This document shows positions 43,880 through 52,996 of a stretch of 64,000 bases of DNA, piece by piece (positions within the stretch are counted from its first letter, which is position 1; each line of letters starts with the position of its first letter). Source of the stretch: JAWKWH01 sp963669285 (GTDB lineage: Bacteria; Pseudomonadota; Alphaproteobacteria; Rhizobiales; Rhizobiaceae); assembly GCA_963669285.2 (NCBI GenBank), contig CAXXSI010000030.1, positions 310,001-374,000 on the forward strand, read 5' to 3'. The notes below the pieces were generated by a model. The model saw nothing but the letters and a program-made list of their open reading frames with translations, ran no database searches and had not been told where the DNA came from. The translations under genes were made by a program, and so were the position numbers.

Positions 43880-44740
43880 TTATACCTCATAGTCAGCAGA
43901 TGTGTGCTTGTCCTTGTCCACTACTGCAGGTCCGGTGCAAGCATCTACGCTGTCGCCTTCTGATGTTGACTTGACCTCCAATCGGCGCGATTTCGGTTTG
44001 TCGCGGCTTGTAGATAGCGGCAGAAGCGCTTCTTGCAATCCTTTAATCAAAATGTTGGTTTCTCGATCCCGTTCGAGCATAGCCATGATCTGTTCGTCCC
44101 GGCGCTCAAGCTGCTTGTGCAGTTTTCCAATTTGACGGTCTTTTTCGGCGAGCTGATCTTTGAGAAATCCACCGTCGTTTCCGGTGTTGTTCTCGATCGG
44201 CAAATTTTTTTGCTGAGCTACTGCGCTTTTTTGTGCCTCGTTCTTATCGGACATGTCCTCCCCCACCTGGTCATGCGCGGGCGTATCCGCGGCTGCCCGC
44301 TGACGCAATCCCAAGGAATTTTGCGCTAAGCTTTCATCGGGCTTATCCGGGCTTGTCCGGTCGTGACCGCTCATGTCCGATCGCTTTGCCTTTGCTTCGA
44401 ACTCCAGTTCCTGAGCAATTTTCGTATCTAGTGACTTGCGTTCGATGACATATCGGAAATCGATATCGGTATCTTGCCTTGCGGCAAGTACCTCGGCAGT
44501 TTCGGGATGAGAAACAGACCGGTACGCCCAACGGCGAACGGTTTTGATGTTGCGACTTAGACCTTTGGCTGTGCAGTAGGCGGCGGCCTCTGCGACGCTC
44601 AACCAATCAGTTTCAGTAATATCAGATCGTGCGGTCACGCTGGCCTTTGGTGGGGGAGCGGGTGGATCTATCGAGTGTCCGGACGTGTCCGGTCCCATGA
44701 CATCACAGGAATTTGATCTATTTGGAAATGGGTCATCCAT
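43880..44740 (-). CDS. Protein with excisionase-like HTH and C-terminal coiled coil
   Basis: A 286-residue protein. Residues about 46-75 (WLSVAEAAAYCTAKGLSRNIKTVRRWAYR) fit an excisionase/MerR-like helix-turn-helix. A low-complexity charged region follows with repeated Asp, His and Pro (SDMSGHDRTSPDKPDE). A coiled coil lies at about 190-235 (LKDQLAEKDRQIGKLHKQLERRDEQIMAMLERDRET). The architecture, a small HTH plus coiled coil, recalls KfrA-like or excisionase-related accessory proteins of plasmids and islands; no firm assignment is possible. It is in tandem with the 119-residue gene. Confidence 0.72.
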   Translation of the reverse strand: MDDPFPNRSNSCDVMGPDTSGHSIDPPAPPPKASVTARSDITETDWLSVAEAAAYCTAKGLSRNIKTVRRWAYRSVSHPETAEVLAARQDTDIDFRYVIERKSLDTKIAQELEFEAKAKRSDMSGHDRTSPDKPDESLAQNSLGLRQRAAADTPAHDQVGEDMSDKNEAQKSAVAQQKNLPIENNTGNDGGFLKDQLAEKDRQIGKLHKQLERRDEQIMAMLERDRETNILIKGLQEALLPLSTSRDKPKSRRLEVKSTSEGDSVDACTGPAVVDKDKHTSADYEV

Positions 44741-44962
44741 ATAGTCGAATTATACCGCGAGGGAAGGTTCAGTGTTGCGAGATGTGCACACAGCAGCGTG
44801 AGCATGATGTTGGCCTCCGGCATTGAGCGGATCTGTGTTGTCTCCAATCCCCAACATTTTTCACGAAACTGCAAGATTTCGCACTATCACTAACACCCGA
44901 GATAAAACAGTTTTGTAGCGGAATCACAGGAGATTGCTTTACTGAGGGGGATGCGAATCGAG

Positions 44963-45205
44963 ATGGACGCTCGGAATGGTGCAGACCCAGCGACGGACAT
45001 TTCATTGGTCGAAGAAGGTCTTTACGAAGATCGTCCCTATCGAAAATATAGTGACGGGAGCTACAAAGCTGCCTCGTCCAAAGGATGGCTGCGATTTGCT
45101 GATTTTGAGTCACTTCGGAAATTCCATGCGGCAAGGCGAGTGTACAAACGCCCGCGGCAGGATAAACAGCGCATCATACGCATGTTGAACCGATGGTTTG
45201 GTTAA
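44963..45205 (+). CDS. Small hypothetical protein (80 aa)
   Basis: The protein is rich in Arg, Lys and aromatic residues (EDRPYRKYSDGSYKAASSKGWLRFADFESLRKFH), with no signal or membrane segment. I use the ATG at 44963, preceded by GAGGGGG about 10 bp upstream; the ATG at 44951 lies directly on that motif. The family is unknown. An opposing frame at 44769-45134 is longer but has less protein-like composition. Confidence 0.5.
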   Translation: MDARNGADPATDISLVEEGLYEDRPYRKYSDGSYKAASSKGWLRFADFESLRKFHAARRVYKRPRQDKQRIIRMLNRWFG

Positions 45206-45617
45206 GCTTACTGCCTTTTTGGCGAAGCCTTACCTGTTTGAACGCGACTTTATATGGCCAGGTAATTGTCGGTGTGAATTCGGTGGGCCCCAGCCTGATG
45301 CCAACCGTTTAGTTGTTTCGAACATATGGTGAGAATGAACCGAAAGCAGAACAACATCGAACGTCGAAGCCCTTAGTGTCCATCAAGGTAGTCAATCGAA
45401 CGCAGCACAAATGTAAAGCAGACCGGCACATCGCTGAAAAACTGCACCGGTCTGCTCAGGATATACCGAAACGAATTTGGGGGCGAATCAGTACTCCTTC
45501 TCATTTCATAATATGAGGTAGTATTAAACTCAACTATCGCGCTGGAAAGCAAGTGTTCCGAACATCCGTTTTTTCGTGTAATTAAATCAATTACGGTTGG
45601 CTGCTCGAGGTTCGTAT
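45206..45617. other. Intergenic region without a convincing gene
   Basis: About 410 bp between a small gene and the converging sulfotransferase gene. The only structure I see is an inverted repeat, GCAGACCGG (45418-45426) with CCGGTCTGC (45447-45455), without a T-run. A 67-codon frame at 45313-45516 has no ribosome-binding site and unconvincing composition. Confidence 0.5.
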
Positions 45618-47324
45618 TTATATTCCGGCCAAAGATTCGATGAGGGGACTTAGATGCCTCTCATACCGACGCCAAGCTTCCGAACTACCGGAATACATTT
45701 CTTTCTTAACCTGCGCCGAGCTTGCAGACCGTACAGTGCGTTTTGTTTTGTGAAAACTGAGGCAAGTTTGGTCCCAAGTTAGCCCACAATGTTCGAGGAG
45801 CTTGCGGGTTTCTTCTTCCTGGTTCTCCGTCAGCCGTTCATAGCTGAGTTCATTAATTCGATTAGGCAGTCTTTCGGCCCAAAACGACATCAAATCCTCA
45901 TACATTCGATAGTAGGTTCCGATTTCCTCCAAATCAAAAGTGAACTCAAGCCCACGGGCCGGAAAGTATGTTTTGAATATCGACCAACCAACCGCGATTG
46001 GATCACGTCGGGTACAGATGATTTTTGCTTCAGGTAAAGCGGCCGCGATGTAACCGATCCAGCGAAAATTGAGTGGCATTTTGTCAACCAGAACGGGGGC
46101 ATCGGTTTGGAGTGAGTTGAGGCTTTTCAAATAGGCGTTTCTAACGTTGTAGAGCATAGCGTCGTCCAATGAGCGGGCGTTAAGCGCAGGCATTGCTGCG
46201 CGACGCATAGATTGCAACTCCCCTGCGCCAAATACCCTGGGGTGGCTAGCCAAGATCTGTTCGGTTAATGAAGTTCCAGATCGTGGCATTCCAACAATGA
46301 AGACAGGTCGTATGCGGTTTGGTACAACTGCTAACGGACTTGGCACACCATCTGTAAAAATCGTTTTGATAGCATCGAACAGATTTCGCTGTTTCGAAAT
46401 CGTCTCACCAATCTGGCGCCGTCTCATCCTATTTCCAGAAACATAATGGTCAAACGCGCCTTTGGTTTCTCCGGCGTCATCGAGCACCTTTGCCAGCGCT
46501 AGGTTGAGCTGAATTTTTTCGTTTTCGCTTCGAGCAAGTTGCAAGGCGCTTCTGATCTTTCCAATTGCGGGATCGCCCGAATTAAATCGCTTGATCGCGG
46601 TTAGGTTACGCCAACAATCGGCGTAGTTGGGTCTAGACCTCAGCGCTGCACCGAAACTGTCGACTGCTTCTTCATGTAATCCAAGGTCATTAAATGCATT
46701 ACCGAGATTATTGAGAGCTTCAGGATAGCCAGGTCTAAGTTTAAGCGCCTTTTTTAGATGCGGAATGGCTTCAGACTGACGATTGAGCGAACTAAGAGCA
46801 TTGCCAAGATTAGTGAGAGCCTCAGGGAAGTCCGACCTGATCCCAATTGCCCTATTCAGGGCTGAGATTGCCTCAGAATGACGACCTACAGAATTTAGCG
46901 CATCTCCCAGATTGTTATGAAATTCGGGATTGTAAGGATTGAGCTTCAATGCCCGATTGTAGGCCTCCACAGCGTCGTTCGGTTGGCCAAGCGCTGCATA
47001 GCAGGCTCCGGCAATATTGTGCAAAAAGGCACTCTTTGGAAACTCGGCCACCAGCGTCTGTGACTGTGCAAGCGCCTCGCGTACACGTCCCTGCCGATAG
47101 AGCGCCACCACCGCGTGACACTGTTCTTGGGTGATTGCTTCATGGCTTTGTGGTTTCGATTGATGCCGGTTCAACGAATTGATGCCTTCAGCGGCACGCC
47201 TGTTTTTGGGAAAGCGTTCTAAAACCGAACTGTACAATTGTTGCGCGGCTATTGTGTCGCCGCTGTTCAACAATTTCTGTGCTTTCCGAAGCACCTGGTC
47301 GGCCGATTGATAACTTGCTGCCAT
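45618..47324 (-). CDS. TPR-sulfotransferase fusion protein
   Basis: A 568-residue protein. Residues about 1-270 are tandem TPR units (for example AVEAYNRALKLNPYNPEFHNNLGDALNSVGRHSEA, three closely similar copies). Residues about 335-568 form a sulfotransferase domain with the 5'-phosphosulfate loop VFIVGMPRSGTSLTEQILASHP and LVDKMPLNFRWIGYIAAALPEAKIICTRRDP, the usual 3'-phosphate region. Such fusions transfer sulfate from PAPS to protein or glycan targets; no signal peptide is present. It is a lone gene on the island with lower GC than the core. The target is unknown. Confidence 0.9.
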   Translation of the reverse strand: MAASYQSADQVLRKAQKLLNSGDTIAAQQLYSSVLERFPKNRRAAEGINSLNRHQSKPQSHEAITQEQCHAVVALYRQGRVREALAQSQTLVAEFPKSAFLHNIAGACYAALGQPNDAVEAYNRALKLNPYNPEFHNNLGDALNSVGRHSEAISALNRAIGIRSDFPEALTNLGNALSSLNRQSEAIPHLKKALKLRPGYPEALNNLGNAFNDLGLHEEAVDSFGAALRSRPNYADCWRNLTAIKRFNSGDPAIGKIRSALQLARSENEKIQLNLALAKVLDDAGETKGAFDHYVSGNRMRRRQIGETISKQRNLFDAIKTIFTDGVPSPLAVVPNRIRPVFIVGMPRSGTSLTEQILASHPRVFGAGELQSMRRAAMPALNARSLDDAMLYNVRNAYLKSLNSLQTDAPVLVDKMPLNFRWIGYIAAALPEAKIICTRRDPIAVGWSIFKTYFPARGLEFTFDLEEIGTYYRMYEDLMSFWAERLPNRINELSYERLTENQEEETRKLLEHCGLTWDQTCLSFHKTKRTVRSASSAQVKKEMYSGSSEAWRRYERHLSPLIESLAGI

Positions 47325-47584
47325 GACGAGATAATCGCTGAATGCCCATAGAGGTTGATTCTTGCATTCTGCGAGAACGACCTTGTCTGAGTCTTTCGTA
47401 GCGGATTTGTCTCAGCGTGTTTCTGATCTCGGATTAGCTTCACGCAGATTAGTGGACCGGATGTCCGGGGCTGTACACAATAGGCATCGACTATCGGGTA
47501 ATCAGCAAGTTTTATTCTCCGCTTGATGGCGACTTGTTCAGTGAGCACAATAGGTTGTCCATCCAAACGCAATGAGGAAGTGAC

Positions 47585-47923
47585 ATGAAGATTCAGGATG
47601 CGGCATTTGGGTGGAATCCAAAACAATTAGACACCTGTCCACCGAAATATGTTGCAAAAGTACTTGTGCTAGATCGGCATGAAGTGACTCGGGAAAGTTT
47701 CGACAATTATATGATCGTCGAGGACGCTACGACGTTGGATATGGCTGATTTACCAAACGACAAGGCACTTGCGGCGCTCTATCGGTTTGCGTTCGGTTTG
47801 GTTTTGCACGGTGGCATCGATCCCGAAAGTGTGCATTCGGAGTTTAAGAAGTTTCCCGCATACGCAAATAACTGTCCACTTGCATCCTTGGTTGGGTACG
47901 TTGGTGGGAGTGAACCAATTTAA
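47585..47923 (+). CDS. Hypothetical protein (112 aa)
   Basis: The ATG at 47585 has GAGGAAG 6 bp upstream. The protein (WNPKQLDTCPPKYVAKVLVLDRHEVTRESFDNYMIVED) has a normal globular composition and no membrane segment or recognised domain. It is divergent from the sulfotransferase gene with a 260-bp gap. Confidence 0.65.
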   Translation: MKIQDAAFGWNPKQLDTCPPKYVAKVLVLDRHEVTRESFDNYMIVEDATTLDMADLPNDKALAALYRFAFGLVLHGGIDPESVHSEFKKFPAYANNCPLASLVGYVGGSEPI

Positions 47924-48172
47924 CCAACCATACGCTGCTCAACCACTTCTCCGCCTCAATCGAGGAAATCCCGAACGGAAAGATTCAAGTGGTTCCGACT
48001 GCTGACTGGTAAAGCCAATTCCCAATCCACGGAAGGAATCCGGACAATGACAGCAATCCTCGAAACCTCAACACATGACGGTACCCGAAACAGTTGAATG
48101 GGACCGGTAACGCACGTAATATTTTGAATCGCGATTGCTGCCGCCCGGGCGGGTATCGCAACGCTATCGAGA

Positions 48173-48421
48173 TTGAAAGACGTCACGAATTTGAAGCAAC
48201 CACTCGAGAATTGGACCGTGCAAGATGCACTCGAGTGTATTCGAATATCAAAAATAGCGACTGCCAAATTGGCGCGTGAACATGATGATCTTAGAGTCCG
48301 GTCGGCATACAACTGGCTCCGCAGGCACGGATACCGCAGTGCACTTAACAATACGGTGGATGCCAATCGCAAGAAAAGTGGACTTCCGCCACTCCAGAGG
48401 GGAAAAACCAATGCCGAGTGA
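48173..48421 (+). CDS. Hypothetical small protein (82 aa)
   Basis: TTG start at 48173 with GAGA just upstream. It has a protein-like composition, with LENWTVQDALECIRISKIATAKLAREHDDLRVRSAYNWLRRHGYRSALNN probably helical and basic, possibly DNA-binding. The family is unknown. There is no good alternative ATG, so the start is uncertain. Confidence 0.4.
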   Translation: MKDVTNLKQPLENWTVQDALECIRISKIATAKLAREHDDLRVRSAYNWLRRHGYRSALNNTVDANRKKSGLPPLQRGKTNAE

Positions 48422-48632
48422 CCTGATCACCCCGGCAGAAAATTGGCGCTAGATACTCTGTGCTCAACACGCATCACAGAACAAATTCCGTGACCGTTGC
48501 GTGGGTCTGTGTCTGGCACCCCGGAAGGCGAGAAAACGCTACAACGGCGAGACGCCTGCAGACTGAATGTACATTCAGATCCGTTAGTTCGGCAACTTGA
48601 CCCGAACTAGAACGTTTGCTTTCGCTGGAAGC

Positions 48633-48929
48633 TCAGTGACCGGCTAGATCAGCCTGTGTCGGAAGCGGTACGTCGTGAGCATATCTGAGCTCGGAATCTG
48701 TGCCATTTGAAGCAAGGCGACTGATGTCAGAATGAGCCTGACTGATTTCTTGCATGGCCAATTCGGTCCGCAGGTATAGTTCGCGAACATGCTCAAGAGA
48801 ATCTGCACGCTCTCGCATTAAACCGCGTTCTTGTTCCAATCGTCTGACAATGTCATCAATTTCCAGGAATCGTGCAGAAATGCGCTTATGCTCGGAATCA
48901 ATGCTCTCTATGAACTCTGACCTGGCCAC
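48633..48929 (-). CDS. Hypothetical coiled-coil protein (98 aa)
   Basis: Residues about 5-70 are strongly helical and charged with heptad spacing (FIESIDSEHKRISARFLEIDDIVRRLEQERGLMRERADSL), predicting a coiled coil. The C-terminus is less ordered. It has a plausible ATG start at 48929. The function is unknown; it is isolated from other genes. Confidence 0.55.
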   Translation of the reverse strand: MARSEFIESIDSEHKRISARFLEIDDIVRRLEQERGLMRERADSLEHVRELYLRTELAMQEISQAHSDISRLASNGTDSELRYAHDVPLPTQADLAGH

Positions 48930-49664
48930 GGTACTTCTCCGTTTTGTGAAGCGAAACGCTGCTCCAATTAAGTCACAGATGACAGACTGCGATAATGTAC
49001 AGGGTTAAAAATTTGTAAACTCAAATATCGATGCATGGTTAACTTGTGACTTGTTAAAGTAACCGAATTTCTCTTGGTTGGTCGACTTCAAATTAGATGG
49101 TTTCTTAGAATTGTATCCTTTTGGCCAACTCATCCTTCAGAGATTGAGCTGCATGTGTCATCTGCGTCCGGAAGAAGGCGCAGCGGGCACAGCAACGTCT
49201 AACCCACGTGCTGGACGGCGGAGCTTCTCAGGCACTCGCTGTTGTTCTGCTGTTTAGGCAGCAGGACTGCCCGTCTCGGCCAAATCTTACCGTCGATCAC
49301 GGCATGAGGTCTCGCCATACCAAAGCCAAATCGCCCAAAAAGACTCGCTGACGCGTGTTCCGCTATTCCATGCTCACATCTCCAATCCCGCCATCACCTC
49401 ACAGTGACTCGATACTGCTTAAAGTGGGCATGTTCCGATCAAACGGATCGAATTAGCGCTTTGAGCCTTTCCAAATGAACATGGGGGAAAACCGCCGAGT
49501 TTCATGTTTCACAACATCGTTGGTAGACGCTTCCAACCGGCAATCTTATGCTTTGAACTTATCCTATGCGGCGTCATGATCGATTGGAATAAAGCCACGT
49601 GCCGGAATCTGATCGAATCAGTGTAGAAGAAGACTGCGGGGATACAGGTAGAGGAGTAACCCCC
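48930..49664. other. Long stretch without a convincing intact gene
   Basis: About 730 bp. A minus-strand frame at roughly 49195-49385 reads as protein-like sequence without a good start (around FGRFGFGMARPHAVIDGKIW) and may be a remnant. Bases 49326-49470 are a diverged partner of 50047-50189. I see no tRNA, terminator or complete gene. Confidence 0.45.
49326..49470 (+). repeat. Diverged direct repeat, first copy (partner 50047-50189)
   Basis: Both copies share the order AAATCG, GACTCgCtGACGC, GTGACTCGATA, GGCATGTtCCGA and CGGATCGAATTA with similar spacing over about 145 bp. The matches are interrupted by many substitutions, so this is an old duplication. The role is unknown. Confidence 0.5.
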
Positions 49665-49886
49665 ATGCACCAGTTGGTCGTGCAGAGCAGAATATCCGAT
49701 CACAATCAACGCTTTCCGATATCCCATTTGAGCTTGGCAAGCGGCAGTTTACAGATCGATTTTTTGGCTCAGGAACGCAAAGATATGTTTCGAACGGTCG
49801 AAACCTTGCGACACCGGCTTGATTGCATTGAGAATGATCTTGCGCGGCTGGAACACAGTTCACAAACGGCTTTGATCCGAAGATAG
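49665..49886 (+). CDS. Hypothetical small protein (73 aa)
   Basis: The ATG at 49665 has GAGGAG 9 bp upstream, which is better than the ATG at 49599 in the same frame. The C-terminal half (LAQERKDMFRTVETLRHRLDCIENDLARLEHSS) looks like a short coiled coil. Similar in style to the 98-residue coiled-coil gene nearby, but not clearly homologous. Its reality is uncertain. Confidence 0.4.
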   Translation: MHQLVVQSRISDHNQRFPISHLSLASGSLQIDFLAQERKDMFRTVETLRHRLDCIENDLARLEHSSQTALIRR

Positions 49887-50512
49887 ATTGACGTCTGTGG
49901 CTGAGCGGTCGAACCATTTTGTATCCGATGGAGTTTCACATAATTAGCATTATCTCCCACGGAGCTGGGCTGTCATTGGTACGAAGCCTCGCACTTAGTC
50001 CAAGAATTGCGCTTACTGGAACATTGTCAGCCCTATCGGCCAGACCGGCGCAAAATCGTCCAAGATGACTCACCGACGCTTGCGCGTATTTCCGAGCCAC
50101 AAGGCCAATTGCAGCAAGCGCCTATCGGTGACTCGATATGGCTCAAATATGGCATGTCCCGACGAAGCGGATCGAATTACGCTTTAGGTGTTCCTGTACG
50201 ATTATGGGGAGGGAACAGTGGCTTCCAATCCCTCCCCAACGCCAATTTCACAAACACGGTTTGGTCTATGGAGGCGCAGTCAAATGTGCCGTAGGATTTT
50301 TTGTACGGCAAGGATATCGGCGCCATTGTGAAGAATGAAATGATTTGTGACCCGACAGGCACCGATTGACTTCATTGCGTATCATGGCTGCTCAGAGCCT
50401 TTAGCGAACGCCCATCGAATGCGAAGAAGGGGTTCAGATAAATCAGTAAGCTCACGTAATTTAAAGGAATTTCACATACACACTTCGCCACGGACTAGGC
50501 GGTGAAGTCTGA
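49887..50512. other. Intergenic region before the GGDEF/EAL gene
   Basis: About 625 bp with only short, poorly supported frames (for example 50007-50294). It contains the second copy of the diverged direct repeat (50047-50189). The promoter of the following gene is presumably near its right end; no clear -35/-10 pair stands out. Confidence 0.45.
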
Positions 50513-52909
50513 ATGGACAAATCCAGAAAGTTGACGGGCGGACGCAACCCGATTGACAGTTTAGATGCCCCAAAAGCAAGCATGCTGCGGGCCAAACGCA
50601 TTGAGACTATGGTCAGTGTCACACCGTTGATGATGCTAGCCAATGTCATTAATGCGACTTTGATTGCGTTCCTTGTCGGTACCGCGGAAACTTGGTTCAT
50701 ATTCCCTTGGACGCTTTCGATCTATGTCGCGGCGGGAATTGGACTTGTTCATTGGAGACGATCATCCAGCAGAGCGAAGATCAACAGTGTCTCAGAAAAT
50801 GGCCTTTTCAAAGCCGCCAAAGGAGCCGCTGTTCTCGGTGTTTTTTGGGGTGCGTTGCCAGCACTCCTTTATCCAGTCAGTGACTATCACACGAAACTCA
50901 TCATTATTGCCGTGACGAGCGGTATGTTGGGCGGTGGAGCCCTATCGCTATATGTGGTTCCACCCGCGATTAACGCCTGGATTCTCACCATAACCGCGGG
51001 CGGCTTGCTTGGTTTGATGGCATCGGGAAATTGGGAAGACCGGGCTATCGCATCACTGCTGATGATTTTTGCCTTTTCACTTTGGAAGGCAAGCAAATCA
51101 ATGTCGAATACGTTTGCATCGAACGTGGTCACGAGGTTTGAGCTGGCTGAAAAATCAGAAACCATTGGACTTCTACTCAAGGAATATACAGACAATGCCA
51201 GCGACTGGTTATGGGAGCTGGATTCGAATGGCAGATTTGTGCGCGGCGGCAATGAATTCGGACATCAGCTAGGGATTGGGATTGATGCGATTGACCCAAA
51301 TCTCATCAGTTCAGCAAAGTCGCCAAAGGATGAGTTTGAGGTCGACTCCCGATCACTTAGCGAGGTTTGGACTTGTTTTAGTAACCAGGAGAGTTTTCAC
51401 GACCTGCAGATTTCATCCAAGAAACCCGGCGCGCGTCGATGGGTCAGCATTTCGGGTAAACCGCAGATAAATGAAAATGGCGTTTTCTCCGGCTATCGAG
51501 GATTTGCATCCAACATTACAGAATCCAAGCTCGCTGAAGAGCGGATTGCGTATCTCGCGCATAATGATGCGTTGACCGGTTTGGTGAATAGGGCAAGCTT
51601 TTCAGCGGCCCTGCAACGGAAATTCAATGATAAGGAATCGACCGAGTTTTGGGCCGTGTTGTTTCTTGATTTGGACGGCTTCAAACACGTGAACGATGCG
51701 AACGGACACGGTATTGGTGATGGTCTGCTGACCGAGGTTGCTCGCCGGTTGAAGCAAACAGTGGACGCCGGTGACGTCGTCGCTCGCTTGGGAGGGGATG
51801 AGTTTGCCGTCTTGTGTTCTTCGGCTTCCAGTCTGCAGGCTTTGACCGTCTTGTCTGAAAAGCTGATCAAGAGTTTATCAAGTCCATACGAAATCGAAAA
51901 TCTCCTCATTGATGTCAGCGTTTCAATTGGCGTGGCGATTGGTATTGCTGATGGACGCGATCAGCACACGCTCCTCAACAATGCAGACCTCGCCCTCTAT
52001 CGAGCCAAAGAGGAAGGTAAGGGTACATTCCGGTTCTACAAGCTAGAAATGGATGAGATCGTCAAAGAACGCCGAAATCTGGAGCGGGATCTCCGAAATG
52101 CACTTCAGAATGGTGAACTCGAACTATACTACCAGCCATTGGTCTCTTCAGATGACTTCAAGACCGTCGGATTTGAAGCGCTTCTTCGATGGAACCATCC
52201 CATCCGCGGTGAGATTTCGCCAACAGAGTTTGTTCCCATCGCAGAACGTATGGGCTTGATAAGTGAGATCGGAGAGTGGGTTGTTATTCAAGCCTGCCGA
52301 GAGGCCGCAACGTGGCCCCATCACTTATCAGTAGCGGTCAATCTCTCGGCACCACAGTTCCACGAAGAACGAATTGTAAAGTCTGTCACCGAAGCGCTTA
52401 TGGGTTCAGGTCTCGATCCTAATCAGCTCGAAATTGAAATCACCGAAGGCCTCTTCATCGAAAACACGAGAGAAGTGATCCGTAGCCTTAGAGAACTAAA
52501 AAACATGGGTGTGTCCATCGCTATGGATGATTTTGGAACGGGATATTCAAGCCTTTCCTACTTGCTCAGATTTCCATTCGACAAACTCAAAATTGATAGA
52601 AGTTTCGTTACATCAGTAGACACAGATGAGGTTGCAAAAAACGTATTCGAATCAATCGTAAAACTGGCAAGTGTACTGGAACTGACCGTGACTGCAGAAG
52701 GTGTAGAAACGAAAGATCAACTGGATGTGCTAAAGCGGATGAATTGCACGAGGTTCCAAGGTTACGCATTCGGCTATCCGATGAAATCATCCGACTTACC
52801 AGCATTCCTGCTCGAAGAATTCAATTCGACAATATCGGAAAAAGATGAGTCCGAAAGCGATGTTTACAAAGTGGAAAGTACACTCAAATCCGCAATTCAG
52901 TTTTTATAA
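50513..52909 (+). CDS. Membrane GGDEF/EAL c-di-GMP enzyme with PAS domain
   Basis: A 798-residue protein. Four to five hydrophobic segments lie in residues about 40-200 and a PAS-type domain at about 215-345 (NASDWLWELDSNGRFVR to SGYRGFASNITE). The GGDEF domain has intact RLGGDEFAVL (near 425-435). The EAL domain has intact FEALLRWNHP (about 553-562), VAVNLSAPQF, MDDFGTGYSSLSYL, FDKLKIDRSFV and TAEGVET. The feedback I-site (RxxD before GGDEF) is replaced by DAGD, so product inhibition should be absent. It may be a synthase, a phosphodiesterase or both. Confidence 0.93.
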   Translation: MDKSRKLTGGRNPIDSLDAPKASMLRAKRIETMVSVTPLMMLANVINATLIAFLVGTAETWFIFPWTLSIYVAAGIGLVHWRRSSSRAKINSVSENGLFKAAKGAAVLGVFWGALPALLYPVSDYHTKLIIIAVTSGMLGGGALSLYVVPPAINAWILTITAGGLLGLMASGNWEDRAIASLLMIFAFSLWKASKSMSNTFASNVVTRFELAEKSETIGLLLKEYTDNASDWLWELDSNGRFVRGGNEFGHQLGIGIDAIDPNLISSAKSPKDEFEVDSRSLSEVWTCFSNQESFHDLQISSKKPGARRWVSISGKPQINENGVFSGYRGFASNITESKLAEERIAYLAHNDALTGLVNRASFSAALQRKFNDKESTEFWAVLFLDLDGFKHVNDANGHGIGDGLLTEVARRLKQTVDAGDVVARLGGDEFAVLCSSASSLQALTVLSEKLIKSLSSPYEIENLLIDVSVSIGVAIGIADGRDQHTLLNNADLALYRAKEEGKGTFRFYKLEMDEIVKERRNLERDLRNALQNGELELYYQPLVSSDDFKTVGFEALLRWNHPIRGEISPTEFVPIAERMGLISEIGEWVVIQACREAATWPHHLSVAVNLSAPQFHEERIVKSVTEALMGSGLDPNQLEIEITEGLFIENTREVIRSLRELKNMGVSIAMDDFGTGYSSLSYLLRFPFDKLKIDRSFVTSVDTDEVAKNVFESIVKLASVLELTVTAEGVETKDQLDVLKRMNCTRFQGYAFGYPMKSSDLPAFLLEEFNSTISEKDESESDVYKVESTLKSAIQFL

Positions 52910-52996
52910 CCAGATTTGACTGAGATGAGCCCTTTCCGTCTGTATTGAGCTGCACAAACAGCAAACCGACATCGCGAGAAATACGACACCCCGAAC

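Noticed and set aside
44769..45134. 121-codon minus-strand frame
   Set aside because: It overlaps the more protein-like plus-strand gene at 44963-45205, and its sequence shows no family features.
50007..50294. 95-codon plus-strand frame before the GGDEF/EAL gene
   Set aside because: It lies across the diverged repeat, has no ribosome-binding site and a low-complexity translation.
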